The notes under the pieces: model-generated
Database searches by the model: none
The model's input: only the letters and a program-made list of their open reading frames with translations
What the model was told of the DNA's origin: nothing
DNA from: Rhizobium leguminosarum bv. trifolii WSM2297
GTDB lineage: Bacteria; Pseudomonadota; Alphaproteobacteria; Rhizobiales; Rhizobiaceae
Reading direction: 5' to 3'
Assembly: GCF_000271845.1 (NCBI RefSeq)
Contig: NZ_JH719394.1
Span: 68,828-132,827 of the forward strand
Length of the DNA: 64,000 nucleotides
Position numbers and translations under genes: made by a program
Part shown: positions 26,785-36,114 of the stretch, in pieces
Layout of the letters: each line of letters starts with the position of its first letter
How positions within the stretch are numbered: the first letter of the stretch is position 1

Positions 26785-27666
26785 TCAGATGCCTTGCGCT
26801 TTCAGGAATTCGGCGGCGACATCCGCCGGTTCTTCCTTGTCGCGGTCGACCTTGGCATTCAGTCCGCGCATGTTCTCGTTGTTGAGCAGCGGGCTGATCT
26901 TGTTCAGGACCTCCGCGATCTTCGGGTTCTTCGCAAGCGTATCCTGGCGCACGACCGGCACGAGATAATAGGGTGGAAACAGATGCTTGTCGTCTTCGAG
27001 CACGACAAGTTTGTTGTCGGAAATCTGCCAATCGGTCGCAAACCCATAGGAGACGTCGAGATCCTTGCTGGTCAGCGCGCTATAGCGGATGCCGAGCTTG
27101 GCGAAGATCTTGAATTCCTTGAATTGGATGCCGTAGACCTGCTTCAGACCGGGCAGACCGTCCTTGCGCTCACCGAAACCGCCTTCGGCGCCGAAGGTGA
27201 GATCCTTGGAAGCCGGGCCGAGGTCGCTAAGCGTCTTCAGCTTGTATTTCTCGGCCGTCTCGGGAAGCGTGATGATCGCGTAGCCGTTATTGATTTCAGT
27301 CGGCTTCAGCAGCGTCAGCTTCAAGTTCTTCTCGTAATAGTCCTTGACGTCGGAATAGATCTTGTCGGCGGAACCGGAAAGATCGCCCTTGACGACAGCG
27401 GCGAGCGCCGTGCCGGTATATTCAGGATAGAGATCGATATCGCCGTTGGTCAACGCGGTATGGGCAACCAGCGTCGCGCCGAGATTGAGGTGACGTTCGA
27501 CCTCGACACCGGCCTTTTCAAGAGCCTGGGCGTAGATTTCGGCGACGATGAATTGTTCGGTAAAATTCTTGCTGCCGATCTTCACCGCATCGGCTTGGGC
27601 AGGGCTGATGGCAAGCGCAGTCAACATTGCACCGGCGAGAACGCCGCCTAAAGACTTAAAAAACAT
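26785..27666 (-). CDS. Quaternary-amine-type substrate-binding protein (OpuCC/ProX-like)
   Basis: 293 residues with a signal peptide (LAGAMLTALAISPAQA), then the QAT family start VKIGSKNFTEQFIVAEIYAQALE. It contains LNLGATLVAHTALTNGDIDLYPEYTGTAL and SYGFATDWQISDNKLVVLEDD. SD AAGGGG. The family binds betaine, choline, carnitine and, in the EgtU branch, ergothioneine; the aromatic-cage residues cannot be judged without a structure. First gene of the operon running down to 18776. Confidence 0.88.
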   Translation of the reverse strand: MFFKSLGGVLAGAMLTALAISPAQADAVKIGSKNFTEQFIVAEIYAQALEKAGVEVERHLNLGATLVAHTALTNGDIDLYPEYTGTALAAVVKGDLSGSADKIYSDVKDYYEKNLKLTLLKPTEINNGYAIITLPETAEKYKLKTLSDLGPASKDLTFGAEGGFGERKDGLPGLKQVYGIQFKEFKIFAKLGIRYSALTSKDLDVSYGFATDWQISDNKLVVLEDDKHLFPPYYLVPVVRQDTLAKNPKIAEVLNKISPLLNNENMRGLNAKVDRDKEEPADVAAEFLKAQGI

Positions 27667-27894
27667 CGCATTCCCCTTATTTTGCGGTCTGAGTTCGTCT
27701 GAAGCAGCTTCTAACGGTTTCGATCACAATGAACGCGGGATTGAATACTAATTTTATAGTTTTATTGGAAAAATCTCGCTTCAGTGGACGGCAAGGCCGC
27801 ATCTGGGTCGCAAAGTCACCAGACAGTCAATAACGACGGCTCCTTCGAGCTCATAATTCTTTCTTTTGCGGCAAAGCGCAAGCGCCGACTAAGC
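27667..27894. other. Intergenic region with probable promoter of the OpuC-like operon
   Basis: 228 bases between the aldehyde dehydrogenase stop and the binding-protein start, both on the minus strand. An AT-rich patch at 27747-27768 holds the dyad ACTA-N6-TAGT (27747-27760) and, on the minus strand, a TATAAA-like element. No regulator gene is adjacent. No other feature seen. Confidence 0.4.
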
Positions 27895-29349
27895 TCAGGC
27901 AATGCCGCCCAGGCAGACATATTTGAGTTCGGTATATTCGTCCAAGCCGTGCCGTGACCCCTCGCGGCCAAGGCCCGACATCTTCACGCCGCCGAACGGC
28001 GCCTCGGCGGTGGAGACGAGACCGGTGTTGACGCCGACCATTCCATATTCCAGCGCTTCGGCGACGCGGAATACCCGCGACAGATCACGCGCGTAAAAAT
28101 ACGACGCAAGCCCGAACTCGGTGTCGTTTGCCTGCTCGATAACGTCCTGCTCGTCGCGGAAACGGAATAGCGGCGCAACAGGCCCGAAGGTTTCCTCGCG
28201 GGCGATCTGCATGCCGGCGGCGACGTCGCGCAGAATCGTCGGTTCGAAGAAACGGCCGCCAAGCGCGTGCCGCTTGCCGCCTGAAACGATCCCGGCACCT
28301 TTTGCAACGGCATCGCCGATATGGGCTTCGACCTTGGCAACGGCGTTATCGTCGATGAGTGGGCCAAGAACAACGTCACGGTCGAGGCCGTTGCCGACCT
28401 TCAACGCCGAAACGGCTTCGGCGAGTTTGGCGGCAAAGGCCTCGTAGACGCCGTCCTGGACATAGAGCCGATTGGCGCAGACGCAGGTCTGGCCGTTGTT
28501 GCGGAATTTGGCGATGATCGCGCCCTCGACCGCTGCGTCGAGATCGGCGTCGTCGAATACGATGAAGGGCGCGTTGCCGCCAAGCTCGAGGCCAAGCTTT
28601 TTGATCGTCGGCGCGCATTGGCGGTAAAGCAGCTCACCCGTCCGGGTGGAGCCGGTGAATGTCAGGACCCTGATGTCACGGCTTGCCGTCAGGGTCCCGC
28701 CGATTGCGGCAGCGTCACCGGTGACGATGTTGAGAAGGCCAGCCGGCAGGCCGGCGCGCTCTGCGAGAACGGCGATGGCAATGGCGGAGAAGGGCGTCTG
28801 TGGGGCCGGCTTGAGAACGACGGCACAGCCGGCGGCAAGCGCCGGTCCGACCTTGCGCGTGATCATCGCATTCGGAAAGTTCCAGGGCGTGATCGCGGCC
28901 ACCACGCCTGCCGGCTGACGCAGGACGAGGATCCGCTTGTCCGGTTGGTGCCCCGGTATGGTCTCGCCGTTGATGCGTCTTGCCTCTTCGGCAAACCACT
29001 CGATGAAGCTCGCACCATAGGTGATCTCTCCCTTGGCCTCAGTGAGCGGTTTTCCCTGCTCCAGCGTCAGGATCATCCCCAGATCGTCGCGGTTTTCGAT
29101 CATCAGGCGATGCCATGCCTTGAGAACGGCGGCGCGCTCGCCGGCAGTCTTCTTCGCCCAAAGTTTCTGGGCAATGACGGCGGCCCGGATAGCCTCTTCC
29201 GTTTCCGCGGCGCCGAGGTCGGGGACAGCACCCAGCGGCTCGCCGGTCGCCGGGTTGCGGATCGTCGTCGCCTGGCGGCCTTCCGCTTCGATCCAGCGAT
29301 CGGCGATCGGGCATGCCTGACGGAACAGCGAGGGATCATTGAGCTTCAT
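27895..29349 (-). CDS. NAD(P)-dependent aldehyde dehydrogenase (succinate-semialdehyde dehydrogenase type)
   Basis: 484 residues from MKLNDPSLFRQ. It has the ALDH catalytic Cys in FRNNGQTCVCANRLYV and the Glu in LGLELGGNAPFIVFDDADLD, plus ITPWNFPNAMITRKVGPALAAG. FGGVKMSGLGREGSRHGLDEYTELKY near the C-terminus is GabD-like. It would oxidise a semialdehyde to the acid. Last gene of the eleven-gene operon, eleven bases after the ABC ATPase stop. A GABA/putrescine-type product is plausible but not shown. Confidence 0.88.
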   Translation of the reverse strand: MKLNDPSLFRQACPIADRWIEAEGRQATTIRNPATGEPLGAVPDLGAAETEEAIRAAVIAQKLWAKKTAGERAAVLKAWHRLMIENRDDLGMILTLEQGKPLTEAKGEITYGASFIEWFAEEARRINGETIPGHQPDKRILVLRQPAGVVAAITPWNFPNAMITRKVGPALAAGCAVVLKPAPQTPFSAIAIAVLAERAGLPAGLLNIVTGDAAAIGGTLTASRDIRVLTFTGSTRTGELLYRQCAPTIKKLGLELGGNAPFIVFDDADLDAAVEGAIIAKFRNNGQTCVCANRLYVQDGVYEAFAAKLAEAVSALKVGNGLDRDVVLGPLIDDNAVAKVEAHIGDAVAKGAGIVSGGKRHALGGRFFEPTILRDVAAGMQIAREETFGPVAPLFRFRDEQDVIEQANDTEFGLASYFYARDLSRVFRVAEALEYGMVGVNTGLVSTAEAPFGGVKMSGLGREGSRHGLDEYTELKYVCLGGIA

Positions 29350-29359
29350 AGGACGACTT

Positions 29360-30439
29360 TCAACAGAATACGTGGGCAGCACCGGGATCAAAATCCAGAT
29401 GGACTATATCTCCGCGATTGAGCCCGGCAATAGCCTCATGACCGAATGGCAGGCGAACCGCCAGCGCCTCGCCTGCCGCCGTCTCCGTCGAGACATGGAT
29501 ATTGTTGCCGAGGAAGGTAATGTCGCTGACGGTTGCGGCGAGACACGATCCCGCCGCCTGGGCGCGCGACAGCCGAATGCGTTCCGGCCGCAGCATCAGG
29601 GCTGCCCTCGTGCCGGAGGTCCCCTTTCCGTGCACCGGAATACGGTTGAAGACCGTCCCGCCGCCGAGCGAAATCGTCGCCTGTCCATCGGACGACGACA
29701 GCAGGTCGCAGGAAATGAAATCGCTGTCGCCGATGAATTCGGCGACGAAGCGGGTCTTGGGATTGGCGTAGAGTTCGGGGCCGGTCCCAATCTGGTCGAT
29801 GACGCCCTTCGAAAAGACGGCGATCCGGTCGGAGAGCCGGAGCGCCTCCTCCTGGTCGTGGGTGACGTAGAGGATCGTCACTTCCGTTTGCTGGTGAATG
29901 CGGCGGATCTCGTGCTGAATTTCCTCGCGCAGCTTCTTGTCGAGCGCCGACAGCGGTTCGTCCATCAGAAGCACCGGCGGATCGTAGGCAAGGGCTCTGG
30001 CAAGCGCGACACGCTGCTGCTGGCCGCCGGACATTTGCGCCGGCTTCCGATCCTCGAAGCCTTCGAGCCGGACAAGGCGCAGCATCTCCTTGACCTTGCT
30101 GTCGATCTCGGCCTTGGACTTGCGCCTGACCTTCAGCGGAAAGGCGATGTTTTCGCCCACCGTCAGATGCGGAAACAGGGTGTAGCGCTGGAACACCATG
30201 CCGATGTTGCGCTGGTGCGACGGCGTGGCGAGCAGGGTCTTGCCCTCGAGGGTAATGTCGCCCTTCGTCGGATTGTCGAAGCCCGCCAGAATGTAGAGCG
30301 TCGTGCTCTTGCCGGATCCGGAGGGCCCGAGAAAGGTGAGGAACTCCCCGCGCCGAACGTCGAGAGTGACATCGTGGACGGCGACAACAGGGCCGTATTC
30401 CTTGCGTATGCCGCGGATCTGAAGGAATGGTTCGTTCAT
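29360..30439 (-). CDS. Polyamine-type ABC transporter ATP-binding protein (PotA/PotG-like)
   Basis: 359 residues with Walker A GPSGSGKSTT, VFQRYTLFPHLT Q-loop, signature MSGGQQQR, Walker B VLLMDEP and a TOBE domain (LMLRPERIRLSRA). It overlaps the PotC-like permease by four bases. Paralogue of the ATPase at 14064-15146. Confidence 0.9.
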   Translation of the reverse strand: MNEPFLQIRGIRKEYGPVVAVHDVTLDVRRGEFLTFLGPSGSGKSTTLYILAGFDNPTKGDITLEGKTLLATPSHQRNIGMVFQRYTLFPHLTVGENIAFPLKVRRKSKAEIDSKVKEMLRLVRLEGFEDRKPAQMSGGQQQRVALARALAYDPPVLLMDEPLSALDKKLREEIQHEIRRIHQQTEVTILYVTHDQEEALRLSDRIAVFSKGVIDQIGTGPELYANPKTRFVAEFIGDSDFISCDLLSSSDGQATISLGGGTVFNRIPVHGKGTSGTRAALMLRPERIRLSRAQAAGSCLAATVSDITFLGNNIHVSTETAAGEALAVRLPFGHEAIAGLNRGDIVHLDFDPGAAHVFC

Positions 30440-31236
30440 TGTTTCAGCACCTTACGCGCGACGGCAGCCAGGGCCATCAAGATGATCGTCAAAAGGATGA
30501 GAAGGGTCGACGCGGCTGCGACAACAGGCGTCAGGTCTTGCCGTAGTGTCGCCCACACCTTCACCGGCAGCGTCTGAAGGGTCGGGCTGGACATGAAGAT
30601 CGCCACCACCACCTCATCCCAGGATGTCAGAAACGAGAAGACGGCGGCCGAAAATAGTCCGTGGCTGATTGCGGGAAGCGTGACCCGGATTTTTGCTTCC
30701 AGCGGCGAGGCGCCGCAGAGCACCGCCGCGTCCTCGATCGACTTGTCGAAGCCCTCCAGCGCACTCGATATCGACAGGATCGAAAAGGGCAACGCCAGAA
30801 CGAGGTGCGAAATGACAAAACCCGTCAAGGTACCGCCAAGGCCAATCCTCAAGAAGAAGGCGTAGAGGGCAACCGCGAGAACCACGACCGGAAGGATCAT
30901 CGGCGTGAGGAACAGCGCTTTCAGCGCATCGCGGAACATGAAGGAACCACGCACCAGTCCGAAGGACGTCACAAGCCCGAGCAGCACCGACAGGATGGTC
31001 ACGATGACCGCGATCTTGAAGCTCGTCAAAGCCGATTCCAGCCAGCGCGGATCGGCGAAGAGCTCGCTGTACCACTGAAACGTCCAGCCCGGCGGTGGGA
31101 AGATCAGCCACTGCGAGGAGCCGAAAGACAGCGCGGCGATGAAGACGATCGGCAGCAGCAGGAAGGCTGCGGTCAGCAGCGTTATGCCGAGAAGGGCGTA
31201 TTTCCACCAGCCGAGACGGTCGAAATTGAGCAACAT
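30436..31236 (-). CDS. Polyamine-type ABC transporter permease (PotC/PotI-like)
   Basis: 266 residues from ATG 31236, chosen for SD GGGAGG. Six helices are predicted, from YALLGITLLTAAFLLLPIVFI onward. The EAA loop reads IEDAAVLCGASPLEAKIRVTLPAISHG. It starts one base after the preceding permease stop and ends inside the ATPase start. Confidence 0.9.
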   Translation of the reverse strand: MLLNFDRLGWWKYALLGITLLTAAFLLLPIVFIAALSFGSSQWLIFPPPGWTFQWYSELFADPRWLESALTSFKIAVIVTILSVLLGLVTSFGLVRGSFMFRDALKALFLTPMILPVVVLAVALYAFFLRIGLGGTLTGFVISHLVLALPFSILSISSALEGFDKSIEDAAVLCGASPLEAKIRVTLPAISHGLFSAAVFSFLTSWDEVVVAIFMSSPTLQTLPVKVWATLRQDLTPVVAAASTLLILLTIILMALAAVARKVLKQ

Positions 31237-31237
31237 A

Positions 31238-32110
31238 TCAACGTCCTCCCGGGTTTTGGTTGCCGAAGAAGCGCAGCTGCACGGCATAAAGCGACAGGGT
31301 CACCACCAGCAGAACCAGTGCCGCCGCACCCCCCATTCCCCAGTTGACCAGCGACTGCACGAACTGGGCGATCAGCTCTGCGAGCATCATGTTGGCGGTA
31401 CCGCCGAGCAGCGACGGCGTGACGAAATAGCCAAGCGACATGACGAAGACCATCAGGGCGCCGGCCGCCATGCCGGGCATCGCCAAGGGCAGGAGAACCC
31501 GCGTCAGGCACTGCCAGCGATTGGCGCCGCAAAGGGCGGCCGCCTGCAGGGTCGAGGGGTCGATCTTCTTGATCACGCCGTAGAGCGGCAGGATGATGAA
31601 AGGCAGCATGATATAGGTCATGCCGATCGTCACGCCGGTCAGATTGTTGACGAGCGCCAGCGGCTGGTCGATCAAACCCATTTCCATCAGCATCTTGTTG
31701 ATGAGCCCCGTCCGCTGCAGCAGCACCATCCAGGCATAGGTGCGGGCCAGCAGGTTGGTCCACATCGACAAGAGCAGGATCGCAAAGATCACCGAGGTCA
31801 GCCGTCCGGGCATGATCGCCAGCGCCCAGGCGACGGGAAATCCGATCGCGAGCGAAATGACGGTGACGAGACCCGAGACGATAAACGTATTGGCGAAAAT
31901 CTTCAGATAGGTCGAAGACCCAATCAGCTGCGCATAGTTTCCCAGACCCGGCACGGGTTCCAGCACGCTTCGCAGCAGCAGTATCGCCACCGGCACGACG
32001 AAAAAGACGCCGACGAAGGCGAAAGCCGGAACGACCCCACTAAACCCTGTTGGCCTGCGGACCTTTGGCAACGGCGTAATTACGCCGGAGGTATCGCTAT
32101 ACGTCGACAT
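31238..32110 (-). CDS. Polyamine-type ABC transporter permease (PotB/PotH-like)
   Basis: 290 residues from ATG 32110 (SD GGAAGG). The first helix is VVPAFAFVGVFFVVPVAILLL, and the EAA-like STLQAAALCGANRWQCLTRVLLPLAMPG comes before the last helices. Unlike the PotB-like protein at 16312 it has no large insertion after helix 1. Confidence 0.9.
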   Translation of the reverse strand: MSTYSDTSGVITPLPKVRRPTGFSGVVPAFAFVGVFFVVPVAILLLRSVLEPVPGLGNYAQLIGSSTYLKIFANTFIVSGLVTVISLAIGFPVAWALAIMPGRLTSVIFAILLLSMWTNLLARTYAWMVLLQRTGLINKMLMEMGLIDQPLALVNNLTGVTIGMTYIMLPFIILPLYGVIKKIDPSTLQAAALCGANRWQCLTRVLLPLAMPGMAAGALMVFVMSLGYFVTPSLLGGTANMMLAELIAQFVQSLVNWGMGGAAALVLLVVTLSLYAVQLRFFGNQNPGGR

Positions 32111-32175
32111 GACAGTCCTTCCCACCCGTCAATCCGCGGGCGCCGAAGTGCAACCGATTGGCACTGGCGCTACGG

Positions 32176-32200
32176 GGGCACGGCGACCTTCGCCGTGCCC
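32176..32200 (-). promoter_or_regulatory. Intercistronic stem-loop after SBP gene
   Basis: GGGCACGGCGA (32176-32186), loop CCT, and TCGCCGTGCCC (32190-32200) make a perfect 11-bp stem between the binding-protein stop and the first permease. No T-run on the minus strand. Likely an mRNA-stabilising or attenuating element. Confidence 0.65.
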
Positions 32201-32219
32201 GTTCATCTCCAGTTTCAGT

Positions 32220-33230
32220 CTATTTCGCCTGCCAAGCGTACCACTTCTCGCCGATGGCATCGCGGTTATCAGCCCAGTAATTCATATCGGCATTGACCTG
32301 GCTTGCGGTCTGCTGGTCCGGCAGGGTCTTGGCCGTTTCCGGGTCCATCAGCTTGGCCGATTCGACGTTGATCGGCGCATATCCGGTGGCTTTTGCAAGG
32401 GCGGCCTGCGGCTCGGCCGAGGTCGCCAGCGCAATGAACTTCATCGCAGCTTCGACATTCTGCGAGCCCTTCGGCACGACGAGCGCGTCGGCAGCGGTGA
32501 TGTTCTGTTCCCAGGAGGTTTCTACCTTGATGCCGGTCGCAGCAAGCGCTGTCATGCGGCCGTTCCAGACGCTGCCGAATGGCGCTTCGGCAGATGCCAA
32601 GAGCTGCTGCGACTGTGCACCGCCCGACCACCAGATGATATCCGATTTGATCGTATCGAGCTTCTTGAAGGCGCGGTCGAGATCAAGCGGATAAAGCTTG
32701 TCGGCAGCCACGCCGTCGGCAAGCAGCGCCGCTTCGATCACGCCGGGAGCCGACCACTTGTAGAAGGTGCGCTTGCCGGGAAACTTGGCCGTGTCGAACA
32801 GGTCCGCCCATGTCTTCGGGCAGGCTTTGACGGCATCGGCATTGCAGCCAATGACGAAGGAATAATAGAAGCTGCCGACCGAATAGTCGGTGACGAAGCG
32901 CGGATCGAGCTTGGATTTGTCGATGACGGAGAAGTCGAGCTTCTCGAGCTGGCCAGTCTTGCCGGCCTGGGCGGCATAATCGCCTTCGACGTCGACGACG
33001 TCCCAGGTGACCTCGCCAGCCTCGACCATCGCCTTGAGCTTGCCGTAATCGGTCGGGCCGTCCTGCACGACGGTGACTCCGGTCTTCTCGGTGAACGGGC
33101 TCGCCCATGCCGCCTTTTGCGCGTCCTGGGTCGTCCCGCCCCAGCTCGAGAAGACCATGTTGTCGGCTTTGGCCGGCGCGGAGACCGCGACGAATGCGGC
33201 AACCGCCGCGACAGCAAATGTTGTTTTCAT
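32220..33230 (-). CDS. ABC transporter substrate-binding protein (PotD/PotF-like)
   Basis: 336 residues with a short signal peptide (FAVAAVAAFVAVSAPAKA), mature start DNMVFSSWGGTTQDAQKAAW. VTWDVVDVEGDYAAQAG and SDIIWWSGGAQSQQLLASAEA parallel the protein at 15194-16243. SD AAGGG. It follows the NIPSNAP gene by 46 bases in the eleven-gene operon, so its ligand is presumably the substrate of the monooxygenase pathway. Confidence 0.9.
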   Translation of the reverse strand: MKTTFAVAAVAAFVAVSAPAKADNMVFSSWGGTTQDAQKAAWASPFTEKTGVTVVQDGPTDYGKLKAMVEAGEVTWDVVDVEGDYAAQAGKTGQLEKLDFSVIDKSKLDPRFVTDYSVGSFYYSFVIGCNADAVKACPKTWADLFDTAKFPGKRTFYKWSAPGVIEAALLADGVAADKLYPLDLDRAFKKLDTIKSDIIWWSGGAQSQQLLASAEAPFGSVWNGRMTALAATGIKVETSWEQNITAADALVVPKGSQNVEAAMKFIALATSAEPQAALAKATGYAPINVESAKLMDPETAKTLPDQQTASQVNADMNYWADNRDAIGEKWYAWQAK

Positions 33231-33276
33231 GTTCCCTTATCCTTGTTTTGGTTGTCCTACGGTATGCCTTATGCCG

Positions 33277-33600
33277 TCAGTGTGCCTCGCTCCTGGGAGA
33301 GAAACTTGCTGGCTTCATAATCTTGTTTTCCGCCACCTCGATGAGGTCACGAATCTTGGGCAGGAAGGCCTGCCACCGGGGATCGGCCAGAAGCCGCTGG
33401 CGTCTCGCCTCCCGGTCGTCCAGGCTCGTAAATGCCCAGATGTGGACGATCTCGTTGATCGTGCCGATCTCCGAGAAGAAGTAACCGACCAGCGTGCCGA
33501 GATGGCTCTTCTGGATCTCGATCCCCTCTTCCTCGACCACCTTGAGATATTGCGGGATCGTGCCGTTCTTCAGCCGGTAGGTGCGGATTTCGTAAAACAT
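33277..33600 (-). CDS. NIPSNAP-family protein
   Basis: 107 residues from ATG 33600 with GGTGA upstream; a GTG at 33609 overlapping the preceding stop is an alternative. MFYEIRTYRLKNGTIPQYLKVVEEEG and IWAFTSLDDREARRQRLLADPRWQAF are typical NIPSNAP ferredoxin-like folds. Bacterial members often accompany catabolic oxygenases, but no reaction is established. It sits between the aldehyde dehydrogenase and the binding protein. Confidence 0.85.
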   Translation of the reverse strand: MFYEIRTYRLKNGTIPQYLKVVEEEGIEIQKSHLGTLVGYFFSEIGTINEIVHIWAFTSLDDREARRQRLLADPRWQAFLPKIRDLIEVAENKIMKPASFSPRSEAH

Positions 33601-33605
33601 CGGCG

Positions 33606-35069
33606 TCACCTCATCACGAAGGGATCGGGGATCGGATCGTCCGAGGTCCTGAGCCAGATCGTCTTGGTGCGGGTGTAGTCGAGCGCCGCGGCCATGCCGC
33701 CTTCCCTGCCGTGGCCCGACAGACCGAAGCCGCCGAAGGGTGCGATCGGCGATACGGCGCGATAGGTGTTGACCCAGACGATGCCGGCGCGGATGCCCTT
33801 CATCAACCGATGTGCCCGGGTGAGGTTCTGGGTAAAGATGCCGGAGGCCAGGCCGTAGCGGGTGTCATTGGCAAGGCTCAGCGCCTCGGCCTCGGTCTCG
33901 AACGACACGACGGAGAGGACCGGCCCGAAGAATTCCTCGATCAGCGAGGGCGAGGCAACATCGTCGCAGTCGAGGATCGTCGGCCGGAAATAATACCCTT
34001 CGCCATCGATCTTGCTTCCCCCGGTAATAAGACGAGCGCCGCTTTCGATCGACCTCTCGACGAGGGCGCCGATATTATCCTGCTGGCGCTTGGTGGCGAG
34101 GGGCCCGACCTCGGTTGCCATATCGAGCGGCGCGCCGATCCGGATCGCTTCCGCCTTCGCACGCAGCAGCGCGACAAATTTGTCCTTGACGCTACGTTCG
34201 ACGATCAGCCGAGATCCGGCAACGCAGCTCTGTCCCGTCGCTGCGAATATGCCCGCAACCTGGGCATTGGCGGCACTTTCGAGATCGGCGTCGGCAAAGA
34301 CGATGAAGGGCGACTTGCCGCCAAGTTCAAGCGAGGTGGATGCGAGGTTTTCGGCCGAGTTGCGAACGACGTGCCGGGCAGTTTCCGGGCCGCCGGTAAA
34401 GGCGACATGTGCGACCTTCGGATGACGGCCAAGCGCCGCACCACAGGAGGCTCCGAAACCGGTAATGATGTTGACGACACCGGCGGGAAAACCTGCCTCG
34501 TGGACGAGACGGGCAAATTCGAGAAGCGGCGCCGGCCCGTCTTCCGAGGCCTTGACCACCATCGTGCAGCCGGCCGCAAGCGCCGGTCCGATCTTGACCG
34601 CCGACAGGAAAAGCTGGCTGTTCCACGGCACGACCATCGCCACGACGCCGATCGGCTCGCGGCGAAGCCAGACATCCATGTCCGGCTTGTCGATCGGCAG
34701 GTAGGCGCCTTCGATCTTGTCGGCGATACCGGCATAATAACGATAATAGTCGGCGACATAGGCAATCTGTGCGGACGTCTCGCGGATGATCTTGCCGGTG
34801 TCGCGCGTCTCCAGCTCCGCCAGAATCGGGGCGTTGGCGGCAACCAGATCGGCCAGCTTGTAAAGCAACTTGCCGCGTTGCGTGGCCGTCATTTTCGCCC
34901 ACGCGCCTTCGTAAAGCGCCCTGTCGGCAGCGTTTACAGCCCGATCGACGTCCCGTTCGCGCGCCTCGGGCATATCAGCCCAGACCGCGCCGGAGGCGGG
35001 ATCGATGCTCGGATAGGACGCCTCGCCATCCGAGAATTCGCCGTCGATATAGTGCTGGAAACGCCGCAT
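33606..35069 (-). CDS. NAD(P)-dependent aldehyde dehydrogenase
   Basis: 487 residues. Catalytic Cys in FAATGQSCVAGSRLIV and Glu in SLELGGKSPFIVFADADLE; cofactor segment MVVPWNSQLFLSAVKIGPALAAG. It resembles betaine-aldehyde/hydroxymuconic-semialdehyde types. It stands four bases after the flavin monooxygenase stop, and would oxidise an aldehyde released by monooxygenation and hydrolysis. It is clearly distinct from the second ALDH of this operon at 27895. Confidence 0.88.
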   Translation of the reverse strand: MRRFQHYIDGEFSDGEASYPSIDPASGAVWADMPEARERDVDRAVNAADRALYEGAWAKMTATQRGKLLYKLADLVAANAPILAELETRDTGKIIRETSAQIAYVADYYRYYAGIADKIEGAYLPIDKPDMDVWLRREPIGVVAMVVPWNSQLFLSAVKIGPALAAGCTMVVKASEDGPAPLLEFARLVHEAGFPAGVVNIITGFGASCGAALGRHPKVAHVAFTGGPETARHVVRNSAENLASTSLELGGKSPFIVFADADLESAANAQVAGIFAATGQSCVAGSRLIVERSVKDKFVALLRAKAEAIRIGAPLDMATEVGPLATKRQQDNIGALVERSIESGARLITGGSKIDGEGYYFRPTILDCDDVASPSLIEEFFGPVLSVVSFETEAEALSLANDTRYGLASGIFTQNLTRAHRLMKGIRAGIVWVNTYRAVSPIAPFGGFGLSGHGREGGMAAALDYTRTKTIWLRTSDDPIPDPFVMR

Positions 35070-35073
35070 GGTC

Positions 35074-36114
35074 TTACTCCTGAAATGCCGGCATGACCTC
35101 GGTGATGAAGCGTTCGAGCGACGCCTTCTTGCGCTCGAAACTCATGCCGGTGTCGATCCAGAAGGAATATTCGTCATAGCCGAGGGCTTCATAGGCCTTG
35201 AGCCTGCTGATCACGGTGTCAGCGTCTCCAACGACATTGTTGGTGCGCATGACCTGGTCCGACAGCATCGCGTTTGCTCTGACCTGTTCGTCCGGAATCC
35301 GCTCGATCAGGCCTTGGGTCACCGGCTTCTCATTTTTGAACCAGGCGAAAAAGTAGTTGTAGTAAACACTCAGCTCATGGGCGGCCTGGGCGACGTCTTC
35401 TTCCGAGGAGCCGACATAGGTGTGGCGCAGCAGCATGATCTTTGGCCGCTCGATATCAGGGTTCTTGGCGCAGGCATCGTTGAAACGCTCCATCAGCGAC
35501 TGAACCTCGTCATCGCCCTGCCAGAGCGGCGTGACCTGGACGTTGCAGCCATTGGCGACCGCAAATTCGTGCGAGTTCGGATCGCGCGCGGCAACCCATA
35601 TCGGTGGGTTCGGCTGCTGCAGCGGTTTCGGCGCCGAGGTGGTCGCGGGGAACTTGAAGAATTCTCCTTCATGGGCATAGTCACCGGCCCATATACCCTT
35701 GACGGCCGGGATGAGCTCGCGCATGCGCTGGCCGGCACCCCAGGCGTCGAGACCGGGCAGCAGGCGTTCGTATTCGAAGGAATAAGCCCCGCGCGCAATG
35801 CCGATGTCGAGCCTCCCGTCGCAGATGATGTCGGCCATAGCCGCTTCGCCGGCAAGCTTGATCGGATGCCAGAAGGGGGCAATCACCGTTCCCGTCCCAA
35901 GTCTTGCCCGCGATGTGCGGCGCGCGAGATCGGCAATGGTTACGAACGGGTTGGGCGCAATGGTGAAATCCATGCCATGGTGCTCGCCCGTCCAGATCGC
36001 ATGCATGCCGCCCTTGTCGGCGATCTCGCAGAGCGCGACGAATTCCTCATAAAGGCTCTTGTGGCTCTGGCTGGCGTCGAGCCGTTCCATATGGACGAAG
36101 AGGGAGAACTTCAT
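35074..36114 (-). CDS. LLM-class flavin-dependent monooxygenase (luciferase-like)
   Basis: 346 residues of the bacterial luciferase fold: MKFSLFVHMERLDASQSHKS, AIWTGEHHGMDFTIAPNPFVT, ARLGTGTVIAPFWHPIKLAGE, and RLDIGIARGAYSFEYERLLPG. It overlaps the flavin reductase gene by four bases, so the pair is a two-component oxygenase. The set of LLM enzyme, flavin reductase and alpha/beta hydrolase mirrors RutA-RutF-RutD of pyrimidine degradation, where the flavoenzyme cleaves an amide bond. Substrate unknown. Confidence 0.88.
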   Translation of the reverse strand: MKFSLFVHMERLDASQSHKSLYEEFVALCEIADKGGMHAIWTGEHHGMDFTIAPNPFVTIADLARRTSRARLGTGTVIAPFWHPIKLAGEAAMADIICDGRLDIGIARGAYSFEYERLLPGLDAWGAGQRMRELIPAVKGIWAGDYAHEGEFFKFPATTSAPKPLQQPNPPIWVAARDPNSHEFAVANGCNVQVTPLWQGDDEVQSLMERFNDACAKNPDIERPKIMLLRHTYVGSSEEDVAQAAHELSVYYNYFFAWFKNEKPVTQGLIERIPDEQVRANAMLSDQVMRTNNVVGDADTVISRLKAYEALGYDEYSFWIDTGMSFERKKASLERFITEVMPAFQE

